DNA of 64,000 nt from Crambe crambe (lineage: Eukaryota > Porifera > Demospongiae > Poecilosclerida > Crambeidae), in NCBI GenBank assembly GCA_963924555.1, contig OZ004592.1, positions 4,216,001 to 4,280,000 of the forward strand, in the 5' to 3' direction. A program made the translations under genes and the position numbers. The notes below the pieces were generated by a model. That model was given only the letters and a program-made list of their open reading frames with translations. It was not told the origin of the DNA and ran no database searches. Positions 1-9,633 of this stretch are shown here, piece after piece; within the stretch, counting starts at the first letter, position 1; the number at the start of each line of letters is the position of its first letter.

Positions 1-423
1 CATTAGATTTAAGTTATATGGCTGAGGAATTATGTAAATTTGATGGATTAATGGCTACAAAAGATGGGATGTGGTAATCGTAAGAGAGATGTCTGACGAC
101 TATACATGCATGCTCCATTGTTGTCTCAACCGTCCCAGCTAGGTTGGTCTATCATTCAGTCGTTCCCAAATCTGGAAATAAGCAAGGCCAATCGACATGA
201 AAAGAGCTGTCTAATGAGTTAGATGTCCCCACAGGCAGTATTTTCAGACAGGCTGAGCTGGATTATATGGCTAAGCTAGTATCTCCTATGAAAAAATGTA
301 ATTAACTAGATCAGAGATTCGTTTATCCTCTGTTATGCATGGCAGATATTGAGTAGCACTGAGCATTATGTGGCTGTTGACAGACTAGAAATTCAAAGTG
401 TGACAATGTGTTCTCTCTTTCAG

Positions 424-540
424 ACCCCTCTCGACTGAGTCACCCTCACTAATCTCACCCAGCTGCTGGGATTTTTAGTGGGTGCTGATCTTGATATCCA
501 CTACTTTTGGTGTGTGATAACATCTGGAAACAACACGTAC
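424..540 (+). pseudogene. Decayed DEATH-domain exon with 3' splice site
   Basis: A polypyrimidine tract and CAG at 421-423 are followed by sequence aligning to the start of the third DEATH exon (15909). The DPSL start, the LTNLT stretch and the QLL motif can be recognised, but only by changing frame. Frameshifts and a TAG end the reading near 478. Near-identical relics lie at 28390 and 34681. It cannot encode a folded DEATH domain. Confidence 0.6.
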
Positions 541-1470
541 CATTCCAGTAAGCCTTGACACTACATTCCAACTGTATTCCATATGGATTTGGATGTGGAT
601 ATATGCAAAAAAAAAAGAAGTAATTATGCTAAACCACCAAAATAAGTGACTAGTAGTGTTCCACACATGTGACTCTGACCCAAATCCTCAAAATGCCTGA
701 GAACCCATGCCGGTATCCCCTGGACCTATAGTGTGTACATTAAGCCCTGACTTTACTGCAAGACAATAAAGATCACTCAAAGTAAAGCTTTGATGGATAC
801 ATTGTGCTCAAAGAGAATTGAAGGCAGCCTAGGATACTAATGATATCTTGTAGCACTGTGAGATATATGAAGAGAGTGATGATTCATATTCATTTTCTTT
901 TCGAGGAATCTCTAACTGATTGACTTGCTAGAATATCTGGACCTGTAGTTAGCTCAGAATCTGCTAGGACATGATAAGTTCCTCTGTGAGGTCTAAAATC
1001 TTGAAACATAATCATGTCTTGTTGCCAGTGTTGGTGCTTGCTGTGTTTAATGTGAGGAAATAGGTTTGGATTGAACTCTGTACCCTTAATCCTAGCAATG
1101 TGCCATGATCCAAATTGAACACAGCCGGCTGGTTTCTCAACCCCAAGTACATCTGACACTTTGAAGACCCTTTACCATACTAGACGTTAATCCAATCAAA
1201 ATCCACATGAAAAGAACTGTCTAACGAGTTAGAAGCATGGTTATATCCAGTCAGTATTTCAGGCTAATGTGATATATTGTCTATATAATGCACCATGTGG
1301 TGTAGCGTCATGTTATGGTGCTATTGGTATCCCATTAGTTTCCTGTAATTACATTGAGTATACATATCCATGAATATACTTTAGAGTTTAGTCACTCATA
1401 TTTCTCTTCTATGGAGCATGTAAGAATGTGAATTTCAGTGCTGAATCAGTCACAAGTTTTGTGCATCCAG

Positions 1471-1545
1471 GTCACAGAATCACTATTCTTTGCAAAGTGT
1501 ACTTCACTGACCTCTTCGATTATACCTCCCCTTGACAACACTGGT
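1471..1545 (+). pseudogene. Linker-exon relic, 5' splice site deleted
   Basis: After CATCCAG the sequence matches the short linker exon seen intact at 7237-7314. The copy breaks at CTGGTG: about 50 bases present in the 26396 copy, including the GT donor, are missing. The sequence resumes with TGCCCTTGTG. An extra T also shifts the frame relative to the 26396 copy. The matching copy at 29430 has the same deletion, so this loss predates the 1-1930 / 27959-29920 duplication. Confidence 0.55.
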
Positions 1546-2746
1546 GTAGCTGCCCTTGTGTGACCAAAAACTGTTATCGGATAATCATGTCTCCATGGAC
1601 GATAGTGTAATTACATGCCCTGAAGTCCCTGTACTCACATGGTTATCATTTGTATTAATCCTTAATTGTCCTGCTTTTGTGTAGATTGTGGTTTGTCATT
1701 CTCCATACATATATTCTGTGCAATATCAAGACACTGGATGGTTTCAAAGAGAACCTTGTGAAGTAAGTACTGTACTTGGTGTGTGTGACTTTGAAAGTCT
1801 CACTTTCTGGTGGAAATAAGGAGGAAAACATTTTTGTTAGAATCAGTGTTATTATCATGTGCATTATTTGGAGTTATCCTTCTTTCCCATAACTTACATG
1901 AGGTACCAGTTCATAAGTCTGCATGCCCACTATAATACAATTCATGATGCAGATTGAGAAATCTTTGGTTAGTCAGAAGTATAATATCTAGGGATAAGGT
2001 TAGACTATAAAACTGTGGTCATGAAGTCAAGTAATGAGTGTGACTAGAATTGTGTGGTATTCCTCCATCCTGTCCCTCAAGTGCGCATTACATGTATGTG
2101 GAATGTAGATCATGTCATCCTGTATGTGCTATTTAGTGTACCCATGTAGTGATACTTGATATTGGTGGGAGGAGCATGACTAGCTGGAAGTGCTCTGTGC
2201 ATGATAAGTGGTAATGTAAGTGGTTAGATATAGAACCACAATTATCTACAGTATAGCCTGTACAGATCAACTGATCCATATTGGAACTGTATTCTAGTGA
2301 TTGTAATCCATTGTCCCACGCCATGCAAGAGTGTGAATACTCTAAAGCACCACTTTACATGACTCTTGTCTCTGACAGCAATATCTAGCACTGGAGCCTA
2401 TCATTGCTCACTTGCTCACTGTCAAATGCTGCACATTGCTATAGTAGTAGTTGTAGAGGCTCTAGGCTTATCTAAGTGCTTAGGTACATATAAACTCAAC
2501 AGCAAAAGAATTGAAGCACTAAAGAATACTTGCTTGCTCGCTCGCTGTCAAATGTTGCACATTGCCCTAGTTGTATCCACGAGTAGTATAGTCACTCTTA
2601 CTTCTCCTCAATGGAGCATGTAAGAATGGGAGGCATGCTATTACAGAAAAGGTGTATTGAATTACCCTCTTTCCTCAAATAGTGAATCAATCACAGGTTT
2701 GCATGGTGTGTTCTATTAATTCCTTCAATATACTTTTTTCATCCAG

Positions 2747-2831
2747 GTCACAGAATCACTATTCTTTGCAAAGTGTACTTCACTGACCTCTTTGATTATA
2801 CCTCCCCTTGACAACACTGGTGGATGGAATG
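2747..2831 (+). pseudogene. Linker-exon relic with both splice sites, frame broken
   Basis: This 85-base cassette has a good acceptor (tract plus ATCCAG) and donor (GTAAGT). In phase 1 it reads HRITILCKVYFTDLFDYTSP and then meets TGA because of one extra T compared with the 26396 copy. Its twin in copy B is at 38196-38280. It might still be an untranslated exon, since splice signals outlived the reading frame. Confidence 0.55.
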
Positions 2832-4321
2832 GTAAGTCCCATGGCTCACAATAACATCACAGGACAATTTTTCGGTCTATTTCTTCACTTGTCCTGTCAC
2901 TTTCTGCTTGTGTCTGACTCTCTCCTATAACTTAAGAGAAGGGCTACTGCACTCACAATCCTGTATGTAAAGTATATTAGCTAATCATACTTTAGGTCAT
3001 AACTAAAACAACTGTGGTTATACTCCTGGCCACTTGAAGTCAGAGTTGTATAAATGTGGAATGCAAGGGAGAGTGTAGATCTGTCATCCTGTGCCATTGG
3101 AATTTTTTGTGTGTCCCCTTCCCAGACACCAATATTGTCCCTGTTAACCCCCTAAAGTAACAAATTCCAAGTAAAGGGGCATCAAACTTTAGACATTGCT
3201 CTGACTCAACTAATGGATAATTGCTGATTTTAAATGTGAACTTTGACCCCAACTCTAGCAATATGCCATGATCACAGCTGTATCCATCATTTTCTCAACC
3301 CTGGTACTAGCTAGCTCTAGCAGTATATCTGAGACTTTGATGACCTTTTACCATACTAGGTGCACAATAATTCCAATCCTACATGGAATAATTAGGTGGT
3401 GAAGTATACCCTACCCATTAGATTTGATAGTTGTATGGCTGAAAGGTGGGTGTGTGGTGATGGGTACAAAATATGGAATATGGTAATCGTCTGTGAGAGT
3501 GTGATCTAGCTGATGACATAGCTAGCATGTTGGTGTCTCGACCATCCCAACTAGGTCGGTCTATCATTCAGTCATTTCCAAACAGCTCTCTAATGAGTTA
3601 GAACCAATGCTAAAAGATTAGTCATTCAGCATTCTTTATGTTCTCTCTTACACATTCCTTTCTGGGTGGGTGGGTTCTCAGGCATTTTAGTCCTTTGGAT
3701 CATGTCAGGAGTCATGATTGGACTGGAGCTGAACTATTTTGGTGGTTTGTGGATGCATAGACTTCTGTTCCATAATTATGGCTTCTGCATTATACCCACA
3801 TCCACAAATTCCAATTGAATGTACAGATTAGATAGTATAAGGCTTTATTAAGTGCAGTGGTTAGTGGTCACTGGAGCGGAACTAATTACTATGCATGACT
3901 AACTTCAAAACATGCTTGCAGAGGTGCTGATTATAGGTGGTCAGGTCAAGGGTCATAATAGCATAACAGAAGACATTATCCCATTCTCCTTCACTTACAA
4001 ATTCATTAGTAGGAATTTTTAACATGTCACCATTGTTCCAAAAGTGAGCACTCACTGAACTACATGCATAACTAAATGGTCATAATTATTAAAGCACTTA
4101 GACCAACCCAACCACCAGCTTGTGAATGTAATCCATTGTTCCACACCATGCACACTATATGGTATGTACATCATGGGAAAATCATCATGTCATGTAGCAT
4201 CATGTTATGGTGCTAGATATATCAGTGGTATTCCTTTGGTTTCATGCCTTTGATTCCAATTCACTCATAATGTGTCCATTAAGTATAGTCAATACCATTC
4301 TCCTCTATGAGGTATAGGGTA

Positions 4322-4347
4322 GATTAACGGAGGTAGTTTACGGACAC
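4322..4347 (+). repeat. Left terminal inverted repeat of the transposon
   Basis: Begins GATTAACGGAGG and continues into TAGTTTACGGACAC. It pairs with the reverse complement of 7081-7106 (GATTAGGCGCAGG, then AGTTTACGGACAG). Mismatches fall near the outer third; the AGTTTACGGACA core is exact. Confidence 0.85.
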
Positions 4348-4697
4348 TTAAAGTTTGCGATCACGTGCAGCTGCTTACGATGAAAAAAACGGTGAGGTGT
4401 TGGACTTTCATTGAAGCTTGGGACCAGCCTCACCTTATCGTAGAAGGAATTGGACCAACACTGCAGGGTGCTGGCTTAAGCAATACCAAAATGTTGGCAT
4501 ATGCTGTAGGCGGTTACCGGACACTTGAGGCAGTTATTGGACACGTCTTTAAATAGACATTTAACAAGATGAAAACTTATATTTAAGGTTAGCTATCTGT
4601 ATAATAGGTAAATACTATACTTCACAAAATATCAAAAAAAAAATTAATACTAGAGCATGCAGATAATATATTAATACACATAGCTGGTTTGATGCTG

Positions 4698-6647
4698 TTA
4701 AATGCACTCTCTGCAAATGAAGTCAATATCCTCAGTTACATCATCTACCTGTAAGGTGGTACATTCCAAATGGTACCATTGACCACACAACTCACATTCA
4801 ATCCAAACTTCACTTATCTCACTGTCCTCTGTGTAGACCACCTTACATATGGGACACTTGCACTCTGTCTCATCGGATGACTTTTCAGATTTTTTTTGCT
4901 GTTCTTTTCCCTTCTTTCTTCTCTTTCTGCGTTCTTCTTTCTCTTTTTCTTGAATCTCTTTTTTCTTCCTTCGATCTTCTCTCTGTCGTTGTTGTTCTTC
5001 CTTCTTCCTGGCTTTCTCTAGCTCCTTCTCCTTTTTACGTTCTTCTCTCTGCTGCTGACGTTCTTCTTTCATTTTCTCTTCCATTTCTTTCTTTGCCTTT
5101 TGCTCTTCGAGTATCTTTATTACTTCATTCCCAGAAATGTGTTTTGGCAAGCAAGCTGTCCCACGGATAGATTTTGATGGCTTTTCGACTCTAGCAACTG
5201 TAGGTACTTTAAACAGTTCTGAATCTGTCACTCTTGGCTCTGCTACTTTCCTATTGCTGAGGTCACCTAAGGGTACACGGCTACATTGCTCTTTTAACTT
5301 CTTCCATGTGGAGTATAGTGGGTCATCCTTACAATCATATTCTTCTTCCCAACGACACTCATACTTCTTCAACACATCCTGCTCCAGTTCTTCTTCAAGG
5401 GCAGTTAGAGCCAACTTCTTTGCTGCTATTGGTTGATACGGCTCTGCTTTCTCTTGCTGCTGATAAACTTGTGATGGATGCAACTTTCTTTCATCAATGG
5501 CCTTTCTATTCGGGGGATAAATGCCAGAGTGTTTGAATGCATTCATAATGCTTTCAGGCTTAACCACTTGTAAGTATGCCTTTCTAAACACCTTGGCAAA
5601 GGTACTCTTATTCACTGCAGCACCAGGATGGTCACAATTGTAGGCTATTACTGCCTTCTTCCAAGCTCCTTTCAAGGGTGAAAAAAACCCAACATCTAAT
5701 GGTTGGGTTATATGGGAAGAATGGGGAGGTAAACAGTATAATAGTATATGGTTCTCATTGCAAAATTTTGCTGTTTGTAGGTCAATGTGTGATGTATATC
5801 CATCAACCAAAAGACAAACTGGACGCTCTGCTGTTATGTGCCTCATAAAATGCTTTGTAATCCAACCATAAAACAGTTCCTGCGTCATCCATCCATTTTC
5901 TGATTTACCAAAGTAAGCCCCTTCAATGCAGCCTTCCATTGGGTTGTATGAAAATCGAACACCAGGAAACACATGCATTGGTGGAATTATTCCACCAGCA
6001 GCACTGATACAAACCAATGTAGTTATTTGCCCTTTCCCACTGCTTACATGGTAGACAGTCTTGGTACCATATGGAGCCAAAACCTTTCCAGATTTTGGGC
6101 AGAAAGAAAACCCACTTTCATCACAGTTCCAGATATTGTGTGGTTTATCAATTAAATTGTGTACCAGCAAGAACTGTTCATAGTCCGTGTACCATTTGTT
6201 CATTACACTTGGTGTACATGCTTTAGCCCTGTAAGTCTCAATTGCTTGGGGTGTGCGTAGGAGTATTTCAGGGTGCCGTTTCAAAAAAGCATTCCACCAG
6301 TCCTTTCCAGGGTAATTATCAGCAAATGGGTTTGGCCTACCATTTTCATCAAGTAATTTTTTTACCATGATGCAGACTTGCTGTTTGCACTGGCCATATC
6401 CTACCTCTGCCATTTTTATTGTCCACTGCACTAACTCTTCTTCCTCCTCTTTTTTCAACACAGGTGATGGACCAGGACGTGATGTCACCTCTTTCACTTT
6501 AAGGCTGGCATGGTCATATATGGTACTCTTTGGTACCCCATACTTCTCCGAGGCTTTCCTAACGGAGATATTGCCTTCCTGAACCTCCGTGATAGCCATT
6601 TCTAAGTGTTCAGATTTCCAGTTCCCTCTCTTTCTTGCACATGCCAT
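4698..6647 (-). CDS. Pogo/Tigger-like DDE transposase with PHD finger
   Basis: A single uninterrupted 649-residue frame, starting at ATG 6647 near the right end of the element. Residues about 8-50 form a Psq/pogo-type helix-turn-helix (KASEKYGVPKSTIYDH) and about 65-140 a CENP-B-type second DNA-binding region (GRPNPFADNYPGKDWW). The DDE_1 catalytic core follows, with candidate acidic residues D176 (NCDESGF), D282 (LLVDGYTSH) and D318 (QPLDVGFF). The last two are separated by 35 residues, in the usual pogo range. Residues about 505-595 are a Lys/Glu/Arg-rich coiled coil. The C-terminus is a Cys4-His-Cys3 PHD-like zinc finger (CKCPICK ... CELCGQWYHLEC ... CREC). PHD fingers read histone tails, so this one may guide target choice, which is inference. 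Intact frame, intact ends and an empty sister site point to recent activity. Confidence 0.93.
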   Translation of the reverse strand: MACARKRGNWKSEHLEMAITEVQEGNISVRKASEKYGVPKSTIYDHASLKVKEVTSRPGPSPVLKKEEEEELVQWTIKMAEVGYGQCKQQVCIMVKKLLDENGRPNPFADNYPGKDWWNAFLKRHPEILLRTPQAIETYRAKACTPSVMNKWYTDYEQFLLVHNLIDKPHNIWNCDESGFSFCPKSGKVLAPYGTKTVYHVSSGKGQITTLVCISAAGGIIPPMHVFPGVRFSYNPMEGCIEGAYFGKSENGWMTQELFYGWITKHFMRHITAERPVCLLVDGYTSHIDLQTAKFCNENHILLYCLPPHSSHITQPLDVGFFSPLKGAWKKAVIAYNCDHPGAAVNKSTFAKVFRKAYLQVVKPESIMNAFKHSGIYPPNRKAIDERKLHPSQVYQQQEKAEPYQPIAAKKLALTALEEELEQDVLKKYECRWEEEYDCKDDPLYSTWKKLKEQCSRVPLGDLSNRKVAEPRVTDSELFKVPTVARVEKPSKSIRGTACLPKHISGNEVIKILEEQKAKKEMEEKMKEERQQQREERKKEKELEKARKKEEQQRQREDRRKKKEIQEKEKEERRKRRKKGKEQQKKSEKSSDETECKCPICKVVYTEDSEISEVWIECELCGQWYHLECTTLQVDDVTEDIDFICRECI

Positions 6648-7080
6648 AGCCTATTGCATGAAATGTGACAATATAAGTTACTGTCCAGTAACTGCCTCCA
6701 CAAGTACATAATTCTAAACTGAGGTAGCTCACACCGTGTAATAAGGATCACTTCATTTATGTCATATTCTTATAGAGCAGTGAAAAAGCTTTCTAGTGAT
6801 ATATTGTATCATATTATTATGATTATTTTTATGGCATTTTTATCCAATTGTATAGGTGGGATTTCTTACACCTCTCTTTTAGATAGCACATTTTTTACTT
6901 GAAGAAATGTGTTATGTGACTAAAATTAACCACCATGCACTTATAAGTGTGCAGACTTGCCTTATTTGCTGTTCAGTTGAGCCTCAAACCTCAATGACTC
7001 GGTCAGCAAAATTTCAAATTTCCCACCTAAAAAGCGCCTTTTTTACACGAGGTCAAAGTTCGCGCGTCCGTAAACTACCG

Positions 7081-7106
7081 CTGTCCGTAAACTCCTGCGC
7101 CTAATC
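7081..7106 (-). repeat. Right terminal inverted repeat of the transposon
   Basis: Reads CTGTCCGTAAACTCCTGCG and ends CCTAATC before the TA duplication at 7107-7108. A second inner GTCCGTAAACTACC copy lies about 15 bases inside, giving the right end two binding-site-like motifs. Confidence 0.85.
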
Positions 7107-7236
7107 TACCATAAGAGGATTTCAGTGGAATATGCTATTTTAGAGAAGTGTGTTGAATGAATTAAATGCCTCAAATAATCACTATTTATGGGTTTGCATG
7201 GTGTGTTCTACTTCCTTCAATACTTTTTACATCCAG

Positions 7237-7314
7237 GTTACACAGTCACTACTCTTCATGAAGTATACTTCACTGACCTCTTTACCCCTCCCCCCAGCAC
7301 TGGTGGATGGAAGG
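7237..7314 (+). CDS. Short phase 1-1 linker exon, frame intact (orphan)
   Basis: A 78-base cassette between a good acceptor (TTTTTACATCCAG) and donor (GTAAGTCCC). Entering with one base from an upstream exon, it encodes 26 residues containing EVYFTDLFTPPPSTGGWK and leaves in the same phase, exactly as the DEATH exons do. It is the only copy besides its twin 39915-39992 without a frame break. It lies upstream of the ATG exon of gene A, which has an in-frame TGA just before its ATG. It is therefore either part of an alternative upstream transcript or a well-preserved relic. Confidence 0.35.
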
Positions 7315-8370
7315 GTAAGTCCCTGTACTCATTATGAACCATTGTGAGTAGATCCCCTCCATAGATACTCTGTAGAATACATCAGGATGCTGGATAGTTT
7401 CAAGAGGTACCTCATGAAGTTTAGTGTGTGATTTTGAAAGTCCCACATTCTTGTTGAAAGGAGGCTAGGGAGTCGAATGAGAAGGCACTATTATATATTA
7501 TATTATCCTGTTCAATACAGTGACGTGATTGGCTTACTGAGCATGTGTGCTCACCCCACAATGCTTTGGATTTCCCTAGTTAATTCTCAATGCATTATTA
7601 AAGGTTACTATGGCTACATGAACTGGCCACTTAAAGTTAAGTAATGAAGTGTGACTAGAGTTATGTGGTATTCGTCCATCCTGTCCAGTAATGAAGTGTG
7701 CAATACATGTGTCAGAGCTCAGTTATGTGGGAGTGTTTGGAAAATGTAGTCCCTGGTCTTGTCATTCTGTGTCCCACTTTGACTTGACAGTATACTTACT
7801 GCAAGTTTCAATTAGGTGGCTATACAGTAGCATGTAGGGAGAGTGTCATACCTTATAGAAATGCAGAGTCAGTGATTTAATATTTTCATTTAGATACCCT
7901 GATGACAGAGTAGGTTGGGGGATCTCTCCATGAGGTGCTGGTTACAGGGTGTCTCTGAAAACTTCATCCACAACAAGGGACTCACCCTCATTAGTAGAGC
8001 CCATCAACAGGTTTGTTATTCCATATGATTATAAATAAATGTATACCTCTTTGTCTAAAATGTTATAGGGTTACAACTGGTGCCATGAGTGTAATGTAGT
8101 GACCAGGCAGCTATGGACAATGGACTGAAGTACACAATAGTATCATTTTATGTATTGTTTACTATTTTCTGTATACATGTGCACTTAGTTTCGCTTTTAA
8201 TTTATGCAAATAATTTATGGATGGGCAGGCACTGTATAAAATGGCAAGGTAGGGTTATCCTAGTTAGCTAATCAAGTATCAAAGAATCTCGTCCCTGTCC
8301 CTTGGACTGGAACTTGCATGTGCTATCATAAGATGGAAAGTTGTTGCTAGATATACCCCGGTAGTGGTAG
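7315..8370. other. Intergenic, nearly identical to 39993-41048
   Basis: I see no coding potential, RNA gene or repeat array. The sequence is shared with copy B at a constant offset of 32678 and differs by scattered single bases. It lies within the upstream flank of gene A. Confidence 0.6.
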
Positions 8371-8604
8371 AAGCTGCTTGTTGGACACACCTCCTATGAT
8401 ACATTAGGGGGCCTTGCTGACGACACAATTCAAACTGTTCGCTCCATTGGCAAGGCCATCGCAGACAGAGTGGGTACTACAGATTCCTCCAACTCTTCCA
8501 AGCACCTCTTTGGTCGACTAGCCATCGCCCTGTGGCGTGGCAACGCCTGTTTATGGCTACATCGCCTCCCAACTCTCCCCCCCTCTCTAGACGGAGTGCC
8601 ATGA
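8371..8604 (+). pseudogene. Orphan coding-like tail, possibly from a retroelement
   Basis: One frame is open from just after TAG at 8368 to TGA at 8602-8604. It reads like real protein, with blocks TVRSIGKAIADRVGTTDSS, HLFGRLAIALWRGNACLWLH and RLPTLPPSLDGVP, and has no in-frame ATG. It resembles the C-terminal tail of some transposon polyproteins as I recall them, but I cannot confirm this. Copy B holds the same frame at 41049-41282. It is 5'-truncated and sits about 190 bases upstream of the gene A start codon, so it may be 5' leader or an upstream exon. Confidence 0.35.
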
Positions 8605-8670
8605 CTTGGACTTGTTTGTTTGTCTGTGTATAATCGAATTCCATTATTAAAAATTCATGATACATCATTA

Positions 8671-8680
8671 TGCGCATGCG
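8671..8680 (+). promoter_or_regulatory. NRF-1-like motif upstream of gene A
   Basis: TGCGCATGCG lies about 120 bases before the start codon and is kept at 41349-41358 before gene B. NRF-1 palindromes of the type TGCGCATGCGCA are common in animal TATA-less promoters. The same motif marks the MXD-like gene at 58576. Confidence 0.4.
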
Positions 8681-8792
8681 TAGTTTAGAATATAGGGAGT
8701 GGCATTATACAGCAGATAAACAAATGCAGCGGTGAACCATTGAAATAAACGAATGATCATACTAAAGCTTCGGTTCGGGCTTAGTGTGAATC

Positions 8793-9633
8793 ATGGGGAA
8801 CAAGTCCAACAAGGAGAAACGACCCGATCTTGATCCCTCTATGTCCTCAGGGGGTGTTCCTTCTTCTTCAAGTACGAGACCAAATGATCATCCTTCTCCT
8901 AAAGCTGGGCTTTGCAATTCTTCTTCAAAGTCTGATAATGAGTCCAGTAATTCTTCTCCACAAAAAACTGACTCTTCTTCTAACCCTCCCCCTCCAAACG
9001 CTGTGCTGAATGTTCCTGCCCCAAGGACTCTGTCAAGTGAGCCTCCCCCTCCAAGCGCTGTGGCGAGCATTCCTGCCCCAAGGACTCTGTCAAGTGAGCC
9101 TCCCCCTCCAAGCGCTGTGGCGAGCGTTCCTGCCCCAAGGACTCTGTCAAGTGAGCCTCCCCCTCCAAGCGCTGTGGCGAGCGTTCCTGCCCCAAGGACT
9201 CTGTCAAGTGAGCCTCCCCCTCCAAGCGCTGTGGCGAGCGTTCCTGCCCCAAGGACTCTGTCAAGTGAGCCTCCCCCTCCAAGCGCTGTGGCGAGCGTTC
9301 CTGCCCCAAGGACTCTGTCAAGTGAGCCTCCCCCTCCAAGCGCTGTGGCGAGCGTTCCTGCCCCAAGGACTCTGTCAAGTGAGCCTCCCCCTCCAAGCGC
9401 TGTGGCGAGCGTTCCTGCCCCAACGACTCTGCCAAGTGAGTCTGCCCCTCCAAACGCTGTGCCGATTGTTCCTGCACCAAGGACTCTGCCACCCCCTCCA
9501 AACATTAAGCCTAGTAACCGTCATTCTCCAAAGTCCGAGGTCAGAAATGCAGGGCCTCCTTCATCATGGACTGGACGAAAAGTCTCTCGACAAGAGAGAC
9601 GAAGAATTGAAAGAATTAAGCGCAAGTGCAAAG
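8793..9633 (+). CDS. Gene A exon 1: Pro-rich repeat N-terminus
   Basis: Begins MGNKSNKEKRPD, which fits the loose N-myristoylation pattern (Gly2, small residue at 6, no Pro at 7) with Lys/Arg close by, as in membrane-anchored proteins. A Ser-rich stretch (about 17-65) leads into seven perfect or near-perfect 19-residue repeats, PAPRTLSSEPPPPSAVASV, flanked by two degenerate ones. The repeats are rich in PxxP, potential SH3 or WW ligands. The exon ends in a basic segment (RKVSRQERRRIERIKRK). The donor is AAAG|GTAGCT at 9633/9634; reading on would give 36 more residues and a stop at 9743, a possible short isoform. Confidence 0.75.

Larger units (their letters stand above)
1..4319. repeat. Duplicated intergenic mosaic, copy A
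   Basis: No intact gene is seen here. Positions 1 to about 1930 match 27959-29920, and about 1310 to 4319 match 36655-39784, at a level that looks above 95 percent by eye. Parts also match 24960-27960 and 33780-37000 less well. The block contains decayed exons listed separately (424, 1471, 2747). Small open frames such as the minus-strand one at 890-1159 recur in other copies only because the DNA recurs. The segment is best read as wreckage of older rounds of duplication of the neighbouring DEATH-domain genes. Confidence 0.75.
4322..7106 (-). mobile_element. Complete pogo/Tigger-type DNA transposon
   Basis: The 2785-bp element is bounded by TA at 4320-4321 and 7107-7108, the target duplication typical of the Tc1/mariner/pogo superfamily. 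Imperfect terminal inverted repeats of about 26 bp begin GATTA at both ends and share AGTTTACGGACA. Related GGACAC motifs recur inside the left end (near 4341, 4518 and 4538), and a second GTCCGTAAACTACC copy lies at the right end, as expected for transposase binding sites. Copy B of the duplicated region has one TA at 39785-39786 and no element, in the middle of the palindrome GGTACC. The element therefore inserted after the duplication. The internal gene is on the minus strand and intact. Confidence 0.9.

Noticed and set aside
890-1159. Minus-strand frame repeated at 28868-29167 and partly near 25148
   Set aside because: Conserved only because the DNA block is duplicated; copies differ by frameshifts and show no protein-level constraint.
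4365-4556. 63-residue plus-strand frame inside the transposon left end
   Set aside because: Overlaps subterminal repeats; no family recognised and composition looks random.
4877-5536. Plus-strand frames across the transposase gene
   Set aside because: Antisense shadows of the charged coiled-coil and neighbouring codons.
8888-9505. Gly-rich 205-residue minus-strand frame (and 279 residues at 41566-42405)
   Set aside because: Produced by the stop-free 57-bp repeat; it lacks splice or start context, and the plus frame alone joins in phase to the DEATH exons.
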